The translations under genes were made by a program, and so were the position numbers. From Streptomyces fradiae (GTDB lineage Bacteria; Actinomycetota; Actinomycetes; Streptomycetales; Streptomycetaceae), in contig NZ_CP065958.1 in assembly GCF_041270065.1 (NCBI RefSeq), positions 5,828,001 to 5,892,000 on the forward strand: a DNA stretch of 64,000 nt, written 5' to 3'. Shown here in pieces: positions 27,455 to 35,632 of the stretch (its first letter is position 1; the number at the start of each line of letters is the position of its first letter). The notes beneath the pieces are model-generated. The model made no database searches and was not told the origin of the DNA. It saw nothing but the letters and a program-made list of their open reading frames with translations.

Positions 27455-28377
27455 CCGCGACCCTGATAAAGGAGGCGCCGCCGGCCGAGGAGCCGGTGCT
27501 GCGCAGGCCCTCCACCCGCAAGCGGCTGGTGCCCTACTGGCTGCTGCTGCCCGGCATCCTGTGGCTGCTCGTCTTCTTCGCGCTGCCGATGGTCTACCAG
27601 GCCTCCACCTCGGTGCAGACCGGCTCCCTGGAGAAGGGCTTCGAGGTCACCTGGCACTTCCAGACCTACTGGGACGCCTTCCAGGAGTACTGGCCGCAGT
27701 TCGTCCGCTCGCTGCTGTACGCCGGCACCGCGACCCTGCTGTGCCTGCTGCTCGGCTACCCCCTGGCGTACCTCATCGCCTTCAAGGCCGGCCGCTGGCG
27801 CAATCTGCTGCTCGTGCTCGTCATCGCGCCCTTCTTCACCAGCTTCCTGATCCGGACGCTGGCCTGGAAGACGATCCTCGCCGACGACAGCCTGGTGGTC
27901 GACGCGCTGAACACGCTGCACGTCCTCGACGTGACCAGCTGGCTGGGCTGGACCGAGGGCAGCCGGGTGCTCGCCACCCCGATGGCCGTGGTCTGCGGCC
28001 TCACGTACAACTTCCTGCCCTTCATGATCCTGCCCCTCTACACCTCCCTGGAGCGGATCGACGGGCGGCTCCACGAGGCCGCGCAGGACCTCTACGCCTC
28101 GCCCGCCACCACCTTCCGCAAGGTGACCTTCCCGCTGTCGATGCCCGGCGTCGTCTCCGGCACCCTGCTCACCTTCATCCCGGCCAGCGGCGACTACGTC
28201 AACGCCGAACTCCTCGGCTCCACCGACACCAAGATGGTCGGCAACGTCATCCAGTCGCAGTTCCTGCGCGTCCTGGACTACCCGACGGCCGCCGCCCTCT
28301 CCTTCATCCTCATGGCGATCGTGCTGTTCATGGTCACCGTCTACATCCGCCGGGCGGGAACGGAGGACCTGGTCTGA
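27451..28377 (+). CDS. potB: polyamine ABC transporter permease 1
   Basis: 308 residues with six membrane segments. The EAA loop that docks the ATPase is EAAQDLYASPATTFRKVTFP. The PotB-like FIPASGDYVNAELLGS segment is present. It overlaps potA by four bases and its TGA overlaps the next ATG by one base, so stoichiometric translation is likely. Confidence 0.91.
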   Translation: MTATLIKEAPPAEEPVLRRPSTRKRLVPYWLLLPGILWLLVFFALPMVYQASTSVQTGSLEKGFEVTWHFQTYWDAFQEYWPQFVRSLLYAGTATLLCLLLGYPLAYLIAFKAGRWRNLLLVLVIAPFFTSFLIRTLAWKTILADDSLVVDALNTLHVLDVTSWLGWTEGSRVLATPMAVVCGLTYNFLPFMILPLYTSLERIDGRLHEAAQDLYASPATTFRKVTFPLSMPGVVSGTLLTFIPASGDYVNAELLGSTDTKMVGNVIQSQFLRVLDYPTAAALSFILMAIVLFMVTVYIRRAGTEDLV

Positions 28378-29171
28378 TGCGTTGGATCCGACAGCACCTC
28401 GTCGTCATCGCGGGCCTGCTGACGCTCGCGTACATGATCCTGCCGAACGTCGTGGTCATGGTCTTCTCGTTCAACAAGCCGAACGGGCGCTTCAACTACG
28501 CGTGGCAGCAGTTCTCGCTCGACGCCTGGAAGGACCCCTGCGGGGTCGCCGACATGTGCGAGTCGCTCACCCTCTCGCTGCAGATCGCCGCGTGGGCCAC
28601 GGTCGGCGCGGTCGTGCTCGGCACGATGATCGCCTTCGCGCTGGTCCGCTACCGCTTCCGGGCGCGCGGCGCGATCAACTCGCTGATCTTCCTGCCGATG
28701 GCCATGCCCGAGGTCGTGATGGCCGCCTCGCTGCTCACCCTGTTCCTCAACATGGGCGCGGAGCTGGGCTTCTGGACGATTCTGATCGCCCACATCATGT
28801 TCTGTCTGTCGTTCGTCGTGACCGCCGTCAAGGCGCGCGTGATGTCCATGGACCCGCGTCTGGAGGAGGCCGCGCGCGACCTCTACGCGGGCCCGGCGCA
28901 GACCTTCCTGCGGGTGACCCTGCCGATCGCGGCGCCCGGCATCGCGGCCGGCGCGCTGCTCGCCTTCGCGCTGTCGTTCGACGACTTCATCATCACCAAC
29001 TTCAACGCGGGCTCCACCGTCACCTTCCCCATGTTCGTCTGGGGCTCGGCGCAGCGCGGAACACCCGTTCAGATCAACGTCATCGGCACGGCGATGTTCG
29101 TCATCGCGGTACTGGTGGTCGTGGCCGGTCAGATCGTCACGAACCGGCGCAAGAAAACGGCAACAGCCTGA
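28377..29171 (+). CDS. potC: polyamine ABC transporter permease 2
   Basis: 264 residues with six membrane segments. EAA loop EEAARDLYAGPAQTFLRVTL; the PotC-like FALSFDDFIITNF segment. The ATG overlaps the potB stop by one base. Together with PotB it forms the channel. A basic tail (NRRKKTATA) ends the protein. Confidence 0.91.
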   Translation: MRWIRQHLVVIAGLLTLAYMILPNVVVMVFSFNKPNGRFNYAWQQFSLDAWKDPCGVADMCESLTLSLQIAAWATVGAVVLGTMIAFALVRYRFRARGAINSLIFLPMAMPEVVMAASLLTLFLNMGAELGFWTILIAHIMFCLSFVVTAVKARVMSMDPRLEEAARDLYAGPAQTFLRVTLPIAAPGIAAGALLAFALSFDDFIITNFNAGSTVTFPMFVWGSAQRGTPVQINVIGTAMFVIAVLVVVAGQIVTNRRKKTATA

Positions 29172-29224
29172 CATCAGCGCCCGGCCCGCGGCGAGCGGGC
29201 CGGGCACCGAAGGAGTTGGAAACC

Positions 29225-30643
29225 ATGGCCCCAGTCGCCATGCGTCTCGCTGCACAATCTCTCTCCGACGCCCAGCCCGTCCCCTTCTGGCTGGAAGACC
29301 CCGGCAAGCCCGGAGCCCTGCCCGCCCTCACCGGCACCGAGCGCTGCGACCTGCTCGTGGTGGGCGGCGGCTACAGCGGACTGTGGACCGCGCTCCTCGC
29401 CAAGGAGCGCGACCCCTCCCGGGACGTCGTACTCATCGAAGGCCGCGAGGTGGGCTGGGCCGCCTCGGGCCGCAACGGCGGCTTCTGCGCCGCCTCCCTC
29501 ACCCACGGCCTCGGCAACGGGCTCGCCCGCTGGCCGCGGGAGCTCGCGAAGCTGGAGCGGATGGGCGAGGCCAACCTCGACGCCATCGAGGCCGCCGTCG
29601 CCCGCTACTCCCTGGACTGCGACTTCGAGCGCTCCGGCGAGATCGACGTGGCCACCGAGCCCTACCAGCTCGACGAGCTGCACGAGCTGTACGAGGAGGC
29701 CGACGGACTCGGTCTGGCCGGCGGCCTGGAGCTCCTGGACCGCGACGCGCTGCGCGCCGAGGTCGACTCGCCCACCTTCCTCGGCGGCCTGTGGGACCGC
29801 CGCGGAGTCGCCATGCTGCACCCTGCCAAGCTGGCCTGGGGCCTCAAGCGGGCCTGCCGCGAGCTCGGCGTGCGGATCTTCGAGAACACCCCGGCGCTCG
29901 ACCTGCTGCCGGCCGGCGGCGGCATGGCGGTGCGCACCCCGTACGGCCGGGTCGCGGCCCGCCGGGTCGCGCTCGGCACCAATGTCTTCCCGTCCCTGGT
30001 CAAGCGGGTGCGGCACTACACCGTCCCGGTGTACGACTACGCGCTGATGACGGAGCCGCTGAGCGCCGAGCAGCTGGCCGCGGTCGGCTGGAAGAACCGG
30101 CAGGGCCTCGGCGACTCCGCCAACCAGTTCCACTACTTCCGGATCACCGCCGACCACCGCATCCTGTGGGGCGGTTACGACGCGGTCTACCGTTTCGGCG
30201 GCAAGGTGGCGGCCGAGATGGACCACCGCCCGGAGACCTATCTGAAGCTGGCCCAGCACTTCTTCACCTGCTTCCCGCAGCTGGAGGGCCTGCGCTTCAG
30301 CCATGCCTGGGGCGGGGCGATCGACACCTGCTCGCGCTTCTCGGCCTTCTTCGGCACGGCCCACCAGGGCAAGGTGGCGTACGCCGCCGGATACACCGGC
30401 CTCGGCGTGGGCGCGACCCGCTTCGGCGCCGACGTGATGCTGGACCTGCTGTCGGGGGAGCGCACCGAGCGGACCGAGCTCGACATGGTGCGGTCCAAGC
30501 CGCTGCCGTTCCCGCCGGAGCCGATCGCCTGGGCGGGCATCGGGCTGACCAAGTGGTCGCTCGCGCGCGCCGACGAGAACGGCGGCCGGCGGAACCTGTG
30601 GCTGAAGACGATGGACAAGCTGGGGCTCGGCTTCGACAGCTGA
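29225..30643 (+). CDS. FAD-dependent amine oxidoreductase, PuuB-like
   Basis: 472 residues of the DAO family. FAD-binding loop LLVVGGGYSGLWTALLA near residue 40, AASGRNGGFCAASL shortly after, and a C-terminal GYTGLGVGATRFGADVMLDL. Close relatives include gamma-glutamylputrescine oxidase, which releases aldehyde, ammonia and peroxide. As the last gene of the operon it would oxidise the imported polyamine or its glutamyl conjugate, supplying substrate to the 23415 dehydrogenase. No gamma-glutamylpolyamine synthetase lies in the window. The first ~30 residues include a leader before the Rossmann fold; ATG 29225 follows a GGAG. Confidence 0.86.
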   Translation: MAPVAMRLAAQSLSDAQPVPFWLEDPGKPGALPALTGTERCDLLVVGGGYSGLWTALLAKERDPSRDVVLIEGREVGWAASGRNGGFCAASLTHGLGNGLARWPRELAKLERMGEANLDAIEAAVARYSLDCDFERSGEIDVATEPYQLDELHELYEEADGLGLAGGLELLDRDALRAEVDSPTFLGGLWDRRGVAMLHPAKLAWGLKRACRELGVRIFENTPALDLLPAGGGMAVRTPYGRVAARRVALGTNVFPSLVKRVRHYTVPVYDYALMTEPLSAEQLAAVGWKNRQGLGDSANQFHYFRITADHRILWGGYDAVYRFGGKVAAEMDHRPETYLKLAQHFFTCFPQLEGLRFSHAWGGAIDTCSRFSAFFGTAHQGKVAYAAGYTGLGVGATRFGADVMLDLLSGERTERTELDMVRSKPLPFPPEPIAWAGIGLTKWSLARADENGGRRNLWLKTMDKLGLGFDS

Positions 30644-30658
30644 CCCCGCATCAGGAGG

Positions 30659-30674
30659 TGTGACGCAGGTCACA
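30659..30674. promoter_or_regulatory. Crp-type palindrome TGTGA-N6-TCACA
   Basis: TGTGACGCAGGTCACA is an exact match to the classical Crp core and begins 16 bases after the oxidoreductase stop, about 100 bases before the next start. Streptomyces Crp recognises GTGA-N6-TCAC sites. It could control the 30772 gene. Confidence 0.5.
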
Positions 30675-30715
30675 ACCGACAGGTAGGAAACCCGCGTCAT
30701 AGCCGCGGGCCCGCG

Positions 30716-30770
30716 CCCTCTCTCCGTACGGACACCGCACCTGGCGGGTCCGTACGAGGAGAGGGTTTTT
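30716..30770 (+). terminator. long hairpin plus T5: operon terminator/attenuator overlapping a ribosome site
   Basis: Arms 30716-30733 and 30748-30765 pair at 16 of 18 positions, and TTTTT follows at 30766-30770, the best U-tract terminator in this part of the window. The 3' arm includes GAGGAGAGGG, which is also the ribosome site of the gene starting at 30772, so folding would both stop transcription and mask translation initiation. Confidence 0.65.
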
Positions 30771-30771
30771 C

Positions 30772-31293
30772 GTGATGACTGGTACGGGTACGGGGACGGG
30801 AACCGGTTCGGGCGCGGGCACCGGTTCGGGCGCGGGGACCGGTTCGGCGGGTGCCAGGGCCGTGGTGGAGTGGCTCGCCTCGGTCGCGCCGGACCCCGAC
30901 GCCTGCCGCTGGGAGTGGGAGCGCAACCCGCACGGGGTCGCCCTGCTGCCCGCCGGGCGCCGCTGGGACGTGCTGATCCTGCCGTCCGAGCTGGGCTATC
31001 CCACGCTCGACGTGCTCACCCGGCTCGTCGACCGGCCCGGCCCGGTCCTGGCCGACTTCGGCGACTCCCGGATGGGCTTCTTCGTGCCACCGGGCACCGC
31101 GACCCGCTGGCTCGGCACCGGTGTGCGCAGCGCGGGCCCCGGCACCTGGATCGTCGTCCCGTACCCGGGCCGGGTGACCGGCGGGGTGCGCTGGCTGGTG
31201 ACCCCGGACGCCTCGGGCACCCTCACCGACCCCGCGCTGCTCGAACTCGCGATGCACGAGGCCGCCGGGCAACTGGCCCGTGGGCAGGGGTGA
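30772..31293 (+). CDS. hypothetical protein with Gly/Thr/Ser repeat N-terminus
   Basis: 173 residues, not recognised. The first ~28 residues are a low-complexity Thr-Gly/Ser-Gly/Ala-Gly run (TGTGTGTGSGAGTGSGAG), built from a DNA repeat around 30780-30855. A compact soluble domain follows (WDVLILPSELGYPTLDVLTR, VVPYPGRVTGGVRWLVTPD, LTDPALLELAMHEAA). The ATG at 30775 could be used instead of GTG 30772. It sits alone between the polyamine operon and the chitinase, behind the hairpin at 30716-30770. Confidence 0.65.
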   Translation: MMTGTGTGTGTGSGAGTGSGAGTGSAGARAVVEWLASVAPDPDACRWEWERNPHGVALLPAGRRWDVLILPSELGYPTLDVLTRLVDRPGPVLADFGDSRMGFFVPPGTATRWLGTGVRSAGPGTWIVVPYPGRVTGGVRWLVTPDASGTLTDPALLELAMHEAAGQLARGQG

Positions 31294-31307
31294 CCGGTCG
31301 CGTCCAG

Positions 31308-31337
31308 AGGTCTTGACCACTCGATTGGTCTGGACCA
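31308..31337 (+). promoter_or_regulatory. pair of chitinase-type 12-bp repeats / DasR-like (dre) sites
   Basis: AGGTCTTGACCA (31308-31319) and TGGTCTGGACCA (31326-31337) are two copies, 18 bases apart, of the 12-bp repeat known from Streptomyces chitinase promoters. Each is an inverted repeat (AGGTC/TGGTC against GACCA) close to the GntR-family DasR operator. They lie 47-76 bases before the chitinase start, and the first contains a TTGACC -35 candidate, so N-acetylglucosamine-responsive repression is expected. Confidence 0.72.
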
Positions 31338-31383
31338 TGCTGTGGCGCGCTCCCCCTCGATTCCCCCACCCCCGGAGGCAGTT

Positions 31384-33195
31384 GTGGCCCGCACCAGACC
31401 TCTCTCCCTCGCCGTGGCGGGCGTGCTCGCCGCCGGCGGCCTCGTGGCCCTGACCCCCCTCGCCCAGGCCGCCGACACCGAACTCGCCCGCAACGGAGGC
31501 TTCGAATCCGGCCTGGACGGCTGGAGCTGTACGGCCGGCAGCGGAGCCGTCGTCTCCTCACCCGTGCACGGCGGGACGAAGGCCCTGCAGGCCACCCCGG
31601 CCGGCAACGACAACGCCAAGTGCTCCCAGACCGTCACCGTGAAGCCCAACTCGACCTACACGCTCAGCGGCTGGGTGCGCGGCTCCTACGTCTACCTCGG
31701 CGCGTCCGGCACCGGCGCCGCCACCGGCGACCCGTACACCTGGACCCAGTCCGCGCCCGACTGGCAGAAGCTCTCCACCAGCTTCACCACCGGCGCGTCC
31801 ACCACCTCCGTGACGCTGTACACCCACGGCTGGTACGGCACCGGGGCCTACGTCGCCGACGACCTGTCGCTGCTCGGCCCCGGCGGCGACCCGGTGCAGA
31901 TACCGGCCACCCCGACCGGGCTCACCGCCGGGTCCGCGACCTCCAGTTCGGTGAGCCTGTCCTGGCCGGCCGTCGCCAACGCCACCTCGTACAAGGTCTA
32001 CAAGGACGGCGCGCTCGCCGGGACGGTCACCGGCACCTCGTACACCGCCACCGGACTCGCGGCCGCCACCGCGTACAGCTTCCAGATCTCCGCCGCCAAC
32101 AGCGCGGGCGAGTCGGCGAAGTCCGCCGCCGTCACCGCCACCACCACATCCGGAGGCGGCGGGGGAGGGGGCGGCGGGCAGCTGCCCGCGCACGCCCTCG
32201 TCGGCTATCTCCACGCCAGCTTCGCCAACGGCTCCGGCTACACCCGGATGGCCGACGTGCCCGACTCCTGGGACGTCATCAACCTGGCCTTCGGCGAGCC
32301 GACCTCGGTGACCTCCGGCGACATCCGGTTCAGCCTGTGCCCGCAGACCGAGTGCCCGAACGTGGAATCCCTCGCCGACTTCAAGGCCGCCATCAAGGCC
32401 AAGCAGGCCGCCGGCAAGAAGGTCCTCATCTCCATCGGCGGCCAGAACGGCCAGGTCCAGCTCGCCACCACCGCCGCCCGCGACACCTTCGTCTCCTCGG
32501 TCTCGAAGATCATCGACGAGTACGGCCTCGACGGCCTCGACATCGACTTCGAGGGCCACTCGCTCTCCCTGCAGACCGGCGACACCGACTTCCGCAACCC
32601 GACCAGCCCGGTCATCGTCAACCTGATCTCCGCGGTGAAGACCCTCAAGGCCAAGTACGGCACGAAGTTCGTGCTCGCCATGGCCCCGGAGACCTTCTTC
32701 GTGCAGCTCGGCTACCAGTACTACGGCTCCGGCCCCTGGGGTGGCCAGGACCCGCGCGCCGGCGCCTATCTGCCGGTCATCCACGCCCTGCGCGACGACC
32801 TCACCCTGCTGCACGTCCAGGACTACAACTCGGGCTCCATCATGGGCCTCGACAACCAGTACCACTCCATGGGCGGCGCCGACTTCCACATCGCCATGAC
32901 CGACATGCTGCTCACCGGCTTCCCGGTGGCCGGCAACACCGACCACGTCTTCCCGGCCCTCCGCCCCGACCAGGTCGCCATCGGCCTGCCCGCCTCCACC
33001 CAGGCAGGCAACGGCCACACCAGCCCCTCCGAGGTGAACAAGGCCCTGGACTGCCTCACCAAGAAGACCAACTGCGGCAGCTACCAGACCCACGGGACCT
33101 GGCCCGGCCTGCGCGGCCTGATGACCTGGTCGATCAACTGGGACCGCTACAACAGCTGGGAGTTCAGCCGGAACTTCGACTCGTACTTCCCGTAG
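31384..33195 (+). CDS. secreted GH18 chitinase with carbohydrate-binding and FnIII modules
   Basis: Hydrolyses beta-1,4 bonds of chitin outside the cell. The product is 603 residues from GTG 31384, which has GGAGG about eight bases upstream. Signal peptide to about residue 29 (AQA), a CenC-like carbohydrate-binding module (about 32-165, NGGFESGLDGW), an FnIII domain (about 174-258), a nine-glycine linker, then a GH18 catalytic domain (about 270-603). The catalytic DxxDxDxE is Asp383, Asp386, Asp388, Glu390. The final WSINWDRYNSW is typical of this subgroup. It is regulated by the DasR-type repeats upstream. The last 32 bases overlap the PAP2 gene on the opposite strand. Confidence 0.94.
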   Translation: MARTRPLSLAVAGVLAAGGLVALTPLAQAADTELARNGGFESGLDGWSCTAGSGAVVSSPVHGGTKALQATPAGNDNAKCSQTVTVKPNSTYTLSGWVRGSYVYLGASGTGAATGDPYTWTQSAPDWQKLSTSFTTGASTTSVTLYTHGWYGTGAYVADDLSLLGPGGDPVQIPATPTGLTAGSATSSSVSLSWPAVANATSYKVYKDGALAGTVTGTSYTATGLAAATAYSFQISAANSAGESAKSAAVTATTTSGGGGGGGGGQLPAHALVGYLHASFANGSGYTRMADVPDSWDVINLAFGEPTSVTSGDIRFSLCPQTECPNVESLADFKAAIKAKQAAGKKVLISIGGQNGQVQLATTAARDTFVSSVSKIIDEYGLDGLDIDFEGHSLSLQTGDTDFRNPTSPVIVNLISAVKTLKAKYGTKFVLAMAPETFFVQLGYQYYGSGPWGGQDPRAGAYLPVIHALRDDLTLLHVQDYNSGSIMGLDNQYHSMGGADFHIAMTDMLLTGFPVAGNTDHVFPALRPDQVAIGLPASTQAGNGHTSPSEVNKALDCLTKKTNCGSYQTHGTWPGLRGLMTWSINWDRYNSWEFSRNFDSYFP

Positions 33196-33916
33196 AGCGC
33201 TGCCACGTGGAGCTGACCCGCAGGATCAGCACCCCGAGGCAGAGACTGGCCAGGACGTCCAGCGGCCAGTGAAAGCCCCGCAGGACCAGACCGGTGCCCG
33301 TCACCGCCGTGAGCACGGCGGCGACGGGCACCAGGCGTCGGGACACCAGGAAGGCCGCGCCGAAGTACGCCACCAGCGCCGTGGCGGTGTGGCCGGAGGG
33401 GTAGTAGCCGTGCGCCCAGGGCTCCAGGGGGCCGGGGCGGGCCGTCCATTCCTTCAGGGGGATCACCAGGAGGGGGACGGCGGCCATCGCGAGGCCCGCG
33501 TACAGGGCCGCGAGCCGGCGGCCGCGCCGGACGGCGTACGCCATGGCGGCGGCGAGGACCGGGAGGGCGACCGTCATGTTGCCGAGGTCGGAGGCGGCTT
33601 CGCTCAGCCCGCGCGGGACCGTGTCCACCAGGGCGCGGGAGAGGCGTTCGTCCAGCCGGGCGAGCGGGCCGCCGACCAGGACCTGCCAGGTGGCGACGGA
33701 GAGAACGACGATCGCCCAGAAGACAGCCGACAGCCCCGGAACAGGGGGGGTGGTTCCGGGGCGGTCGCCTGGACCGGGCTGCCGCGCGCCCCGGGGGGTG
33801 TGGGGCGGGCGGCCATCCGATCGGTGAGGAGTTCCGGAGCCCAGGGCTCCAGTGGTGTGCGCGAAGGCACGGTGCGGACGGGGCTGGGGAGGCTCCGCCC
33901 AGGGTGTTTCTCTCAT
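33164..33916 (-). CDS. PAP2-family membrane phosphatase
   Basis: 250 residues with about five membrane segments. The lipid-phosphatase signature is complete in three parts: KEWTARPGP, YYPSGHTATALVAYF, and RGFHWPLDVLAS (catalytic His and Asp). Likely substrates are phosphatidic acid, phosphatidylglycerol phosphate or undecaprenyl pyrophosphate; sequence does not decide. The start is uncertain: ATG 33916 gives a ~45-residue Pro/Gly-rich leader before the first helix, and the frame stays open to 33985. It ends inside the chitinase gene, tail to tail. Confidence 0.83.
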   Translation of the reverse strand: MRETPWAEPPQPRPHRAFAHTTGALGSGTPHRSDGRPPHTPRGARQPGPGDRPGTTPPVPGLSAVFWAIVVLSVATWQVLVGGPLARLDERLSRALVDTVPRGLSEAASDLGNMTVALPVLAAAMAYAVRRGRRLAALYAGLAMAAVPLLVIPLKEWTARPGPLEPWAHGYYPSGHTATALVAYFGAAFLVSRRLVPVAAVLTAVTGTGLVLRGFHWPLDVLASLCLGVLILRVSSTWQRSTGSTSRSSG

Positions 33917-34042
33917 CTGCAGAAACCGTACGGCACGAAGAGGGGGACCGACAGCCGGAACTCCATCCCGCCATCGGCCCCCCACAGCTTCTTCACACAG
34001 GGTGTCAGAAGCCGCTGTCGGCCGTCAGATCCGGTCGGATCG

Positions 34043-35377
34043 TCAGATCGTGGCGAGCGCTGCCTCGATGACGTCCAGACCCTCGTTGAGCAGGTCCTCG
34101 CCGATGACCAGCGGCGGCAGGAAGCGCAGCACGTTGCCGTAGGTGCCGCAGGTGAGGACGAGCACGCCCTCGTTGTGGCAGTACTTGGCGAGCGCGGCGG
34201 CGGCCTCGGCGTGCGGCTCCTTCGTCGCCGGGTCCTTCACCAGCTCGATGGCGATCATGGCGCCGCGGCCGCGGATGTCACCGATGACCGGGAACTTCTC
34301 CTGCATCTGGGTGAGGCGGCCCTTCATGACCTCCTCGATGCGCTTGGCCTTGCCGTTGAGGTCGAGCTCCTTCATGGTCTCGATGGCGCCGAGCGCACCG
34401 GCGCAGGCCACCGGGTTGCCGCCGTAGGTGCCGCCGAGGCCGCCACCGTGCACGGAGTCCATGATCTCGGCGCGACCGGTCACGGCGGCGAGCGGCAGAC
34501 CGCCCGCGATGCCCTTGGCAGTGGTGATCAGGTCCGGGACGATGCCCTCGTCCTCGCACGCGAACCACTGGCCGGTGCGGCAGAAGCCCGCCTGGATCTC
34601 GTCGGCGACGAAGACGATGCCGTTGTCGTTGGCGAACTTCACGATCGCCGGCAGGAAGCCCTTGGCCGGCTCGATGAAGCCGCCCTCGCCGAGGACCGGC
34701 TCGATGACGATCGCGGCGACGTTGTCGGCGCCGATCTGCTTGGTGATGTTGTCGATCGCCTGGGCGGCGGCCTCGGGGCCGGCGTTCTCGGCACCGGTGG
34801 GCCAGCGGTAGCCGTAGGCGACCGGCACGCGGTAGACCTCGGGCGCGAACGGACCGAAGCCCTGCTTGTACGGCATGTTCTTCGCCGTCATGCCCATGGT
34901 GAGGTTCGTACGGCCGTGGTAGCCGTGGTCGAAGACGACGACGGCCTGGCGCTTGGTGTACGAGCGGGCGATCTTCACCGCGTTCTCGACGGCCTCGGCG
35001 CCCGAGTTGAACAGGGCCGACTTCTTGGCGTGGTCGCCCGGGGTCAGCTCGGCCAGCGCCTCGCAGACCTCCACGTAACCCTCGTACGGCGTCACCATGA
35101 AACAGGTGTGGGTGAAGTCCTGGAGCTGCGCGGAGGCGCGGCGCACGACGGCCTCGGCGGAGGCGCCCACAGAGGTCACGGCGATGCCGGAACCGAAGTC
35201 GATCAGCAGGTTGCCGTCGACGTCCTCGATGATGCCGCCGCCGGCCCGCTTGGTGAACACCGGCAGCGTGGAGCCCACGCCACCGGCGACCGTGTCGAGG
35301 CGGCGGGCCTGAAGCTCCTGCGACTTCGGGCCGGGGATGGCGGTGACGACGCGCCGCTCCTGCGGGACAGCGTTCAT
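34043..35377 (-). CDS. gabT: 4-aminobutyrate aminotransferase
   Basis: Transfers the amino group of GABA to 2-oxoglutarate, giving succinate semialdehyde and glutamate. The product is 444 residues. PLP motifs: NSGAEAVENAVKIAR, HGYHGRTNLTMGMT, ADEIQAGFCRTG, and the PLP lysine in ITTAKGIAGGLPLAAV. It is distinct from the 11505 aminotransferase, which lacks these GabT-type segments. It provides the step after the aminobutyraldehyde dehydrogenases. A TAGCCT -10 candidate lies on the minus strand around 35436-35441. Confidence 0.93.
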   Translation of the reverse strand: MNAVPQERRVVTAIPGPKSQELQARRLDTVAGGVGSTLPVFTKRAGGGIIEDVDGNLLIDFGSGIAVTSVGASAEAVVRRASAQLQDFTHTCFMVTPYEGYVEVCEALAELTPGDHAKKSALFNSGAEAVENAVKIARSYTKRQAVVVFDHGYHGRTNLTMGMTAKNMPYKQGFGPFAPEVYRVPVAYGYRWPTGAENAGPEAAAQAIDNITKQIGADNVAAIVIEPVLGEGGFIEPAKGFLPAIVKFANDNGIVFVADEIQAGFCRTGQWFACEDEGIVPDLITTAKGIAGGLPLAAVTGRAEIMDSVHGGGLGGTYGGNPVACAGALGAIETMKELDLNGKAKRIEEVMKGRLTQMQEKFPVIGDIRGRGAMIAIELVKDPATKEPHAEAAAALAKYCHNEGVLVLTCGTYGNVLRFLPPLVIGEDLLNEGLDVIEAALATI

Positions 35378-35632
35378 GCGGGGCTCCTGGGATGTTCCGG
35401 GGGTGTTCTGGACGCACTTGCGGGTTTCCTCCGCAGGCTAGGCGCGGCGGAGGGGGAGAGGCATGCGCCGATAGGGAGTGTTGCGGGGTGTGTCGTTGTC
35501 CGTGGTGGACATGGCGGCGTACGGGCCGGCGCTCGGGCGCCGGTCCGGCGAATCCCCTCCGGGGCGGCCCGGGCCCACTAGATTGACGGTGGCACAGTGG
35601 CGGCGACCTGGCTGGTCAGGGGGCAGGGGTTC

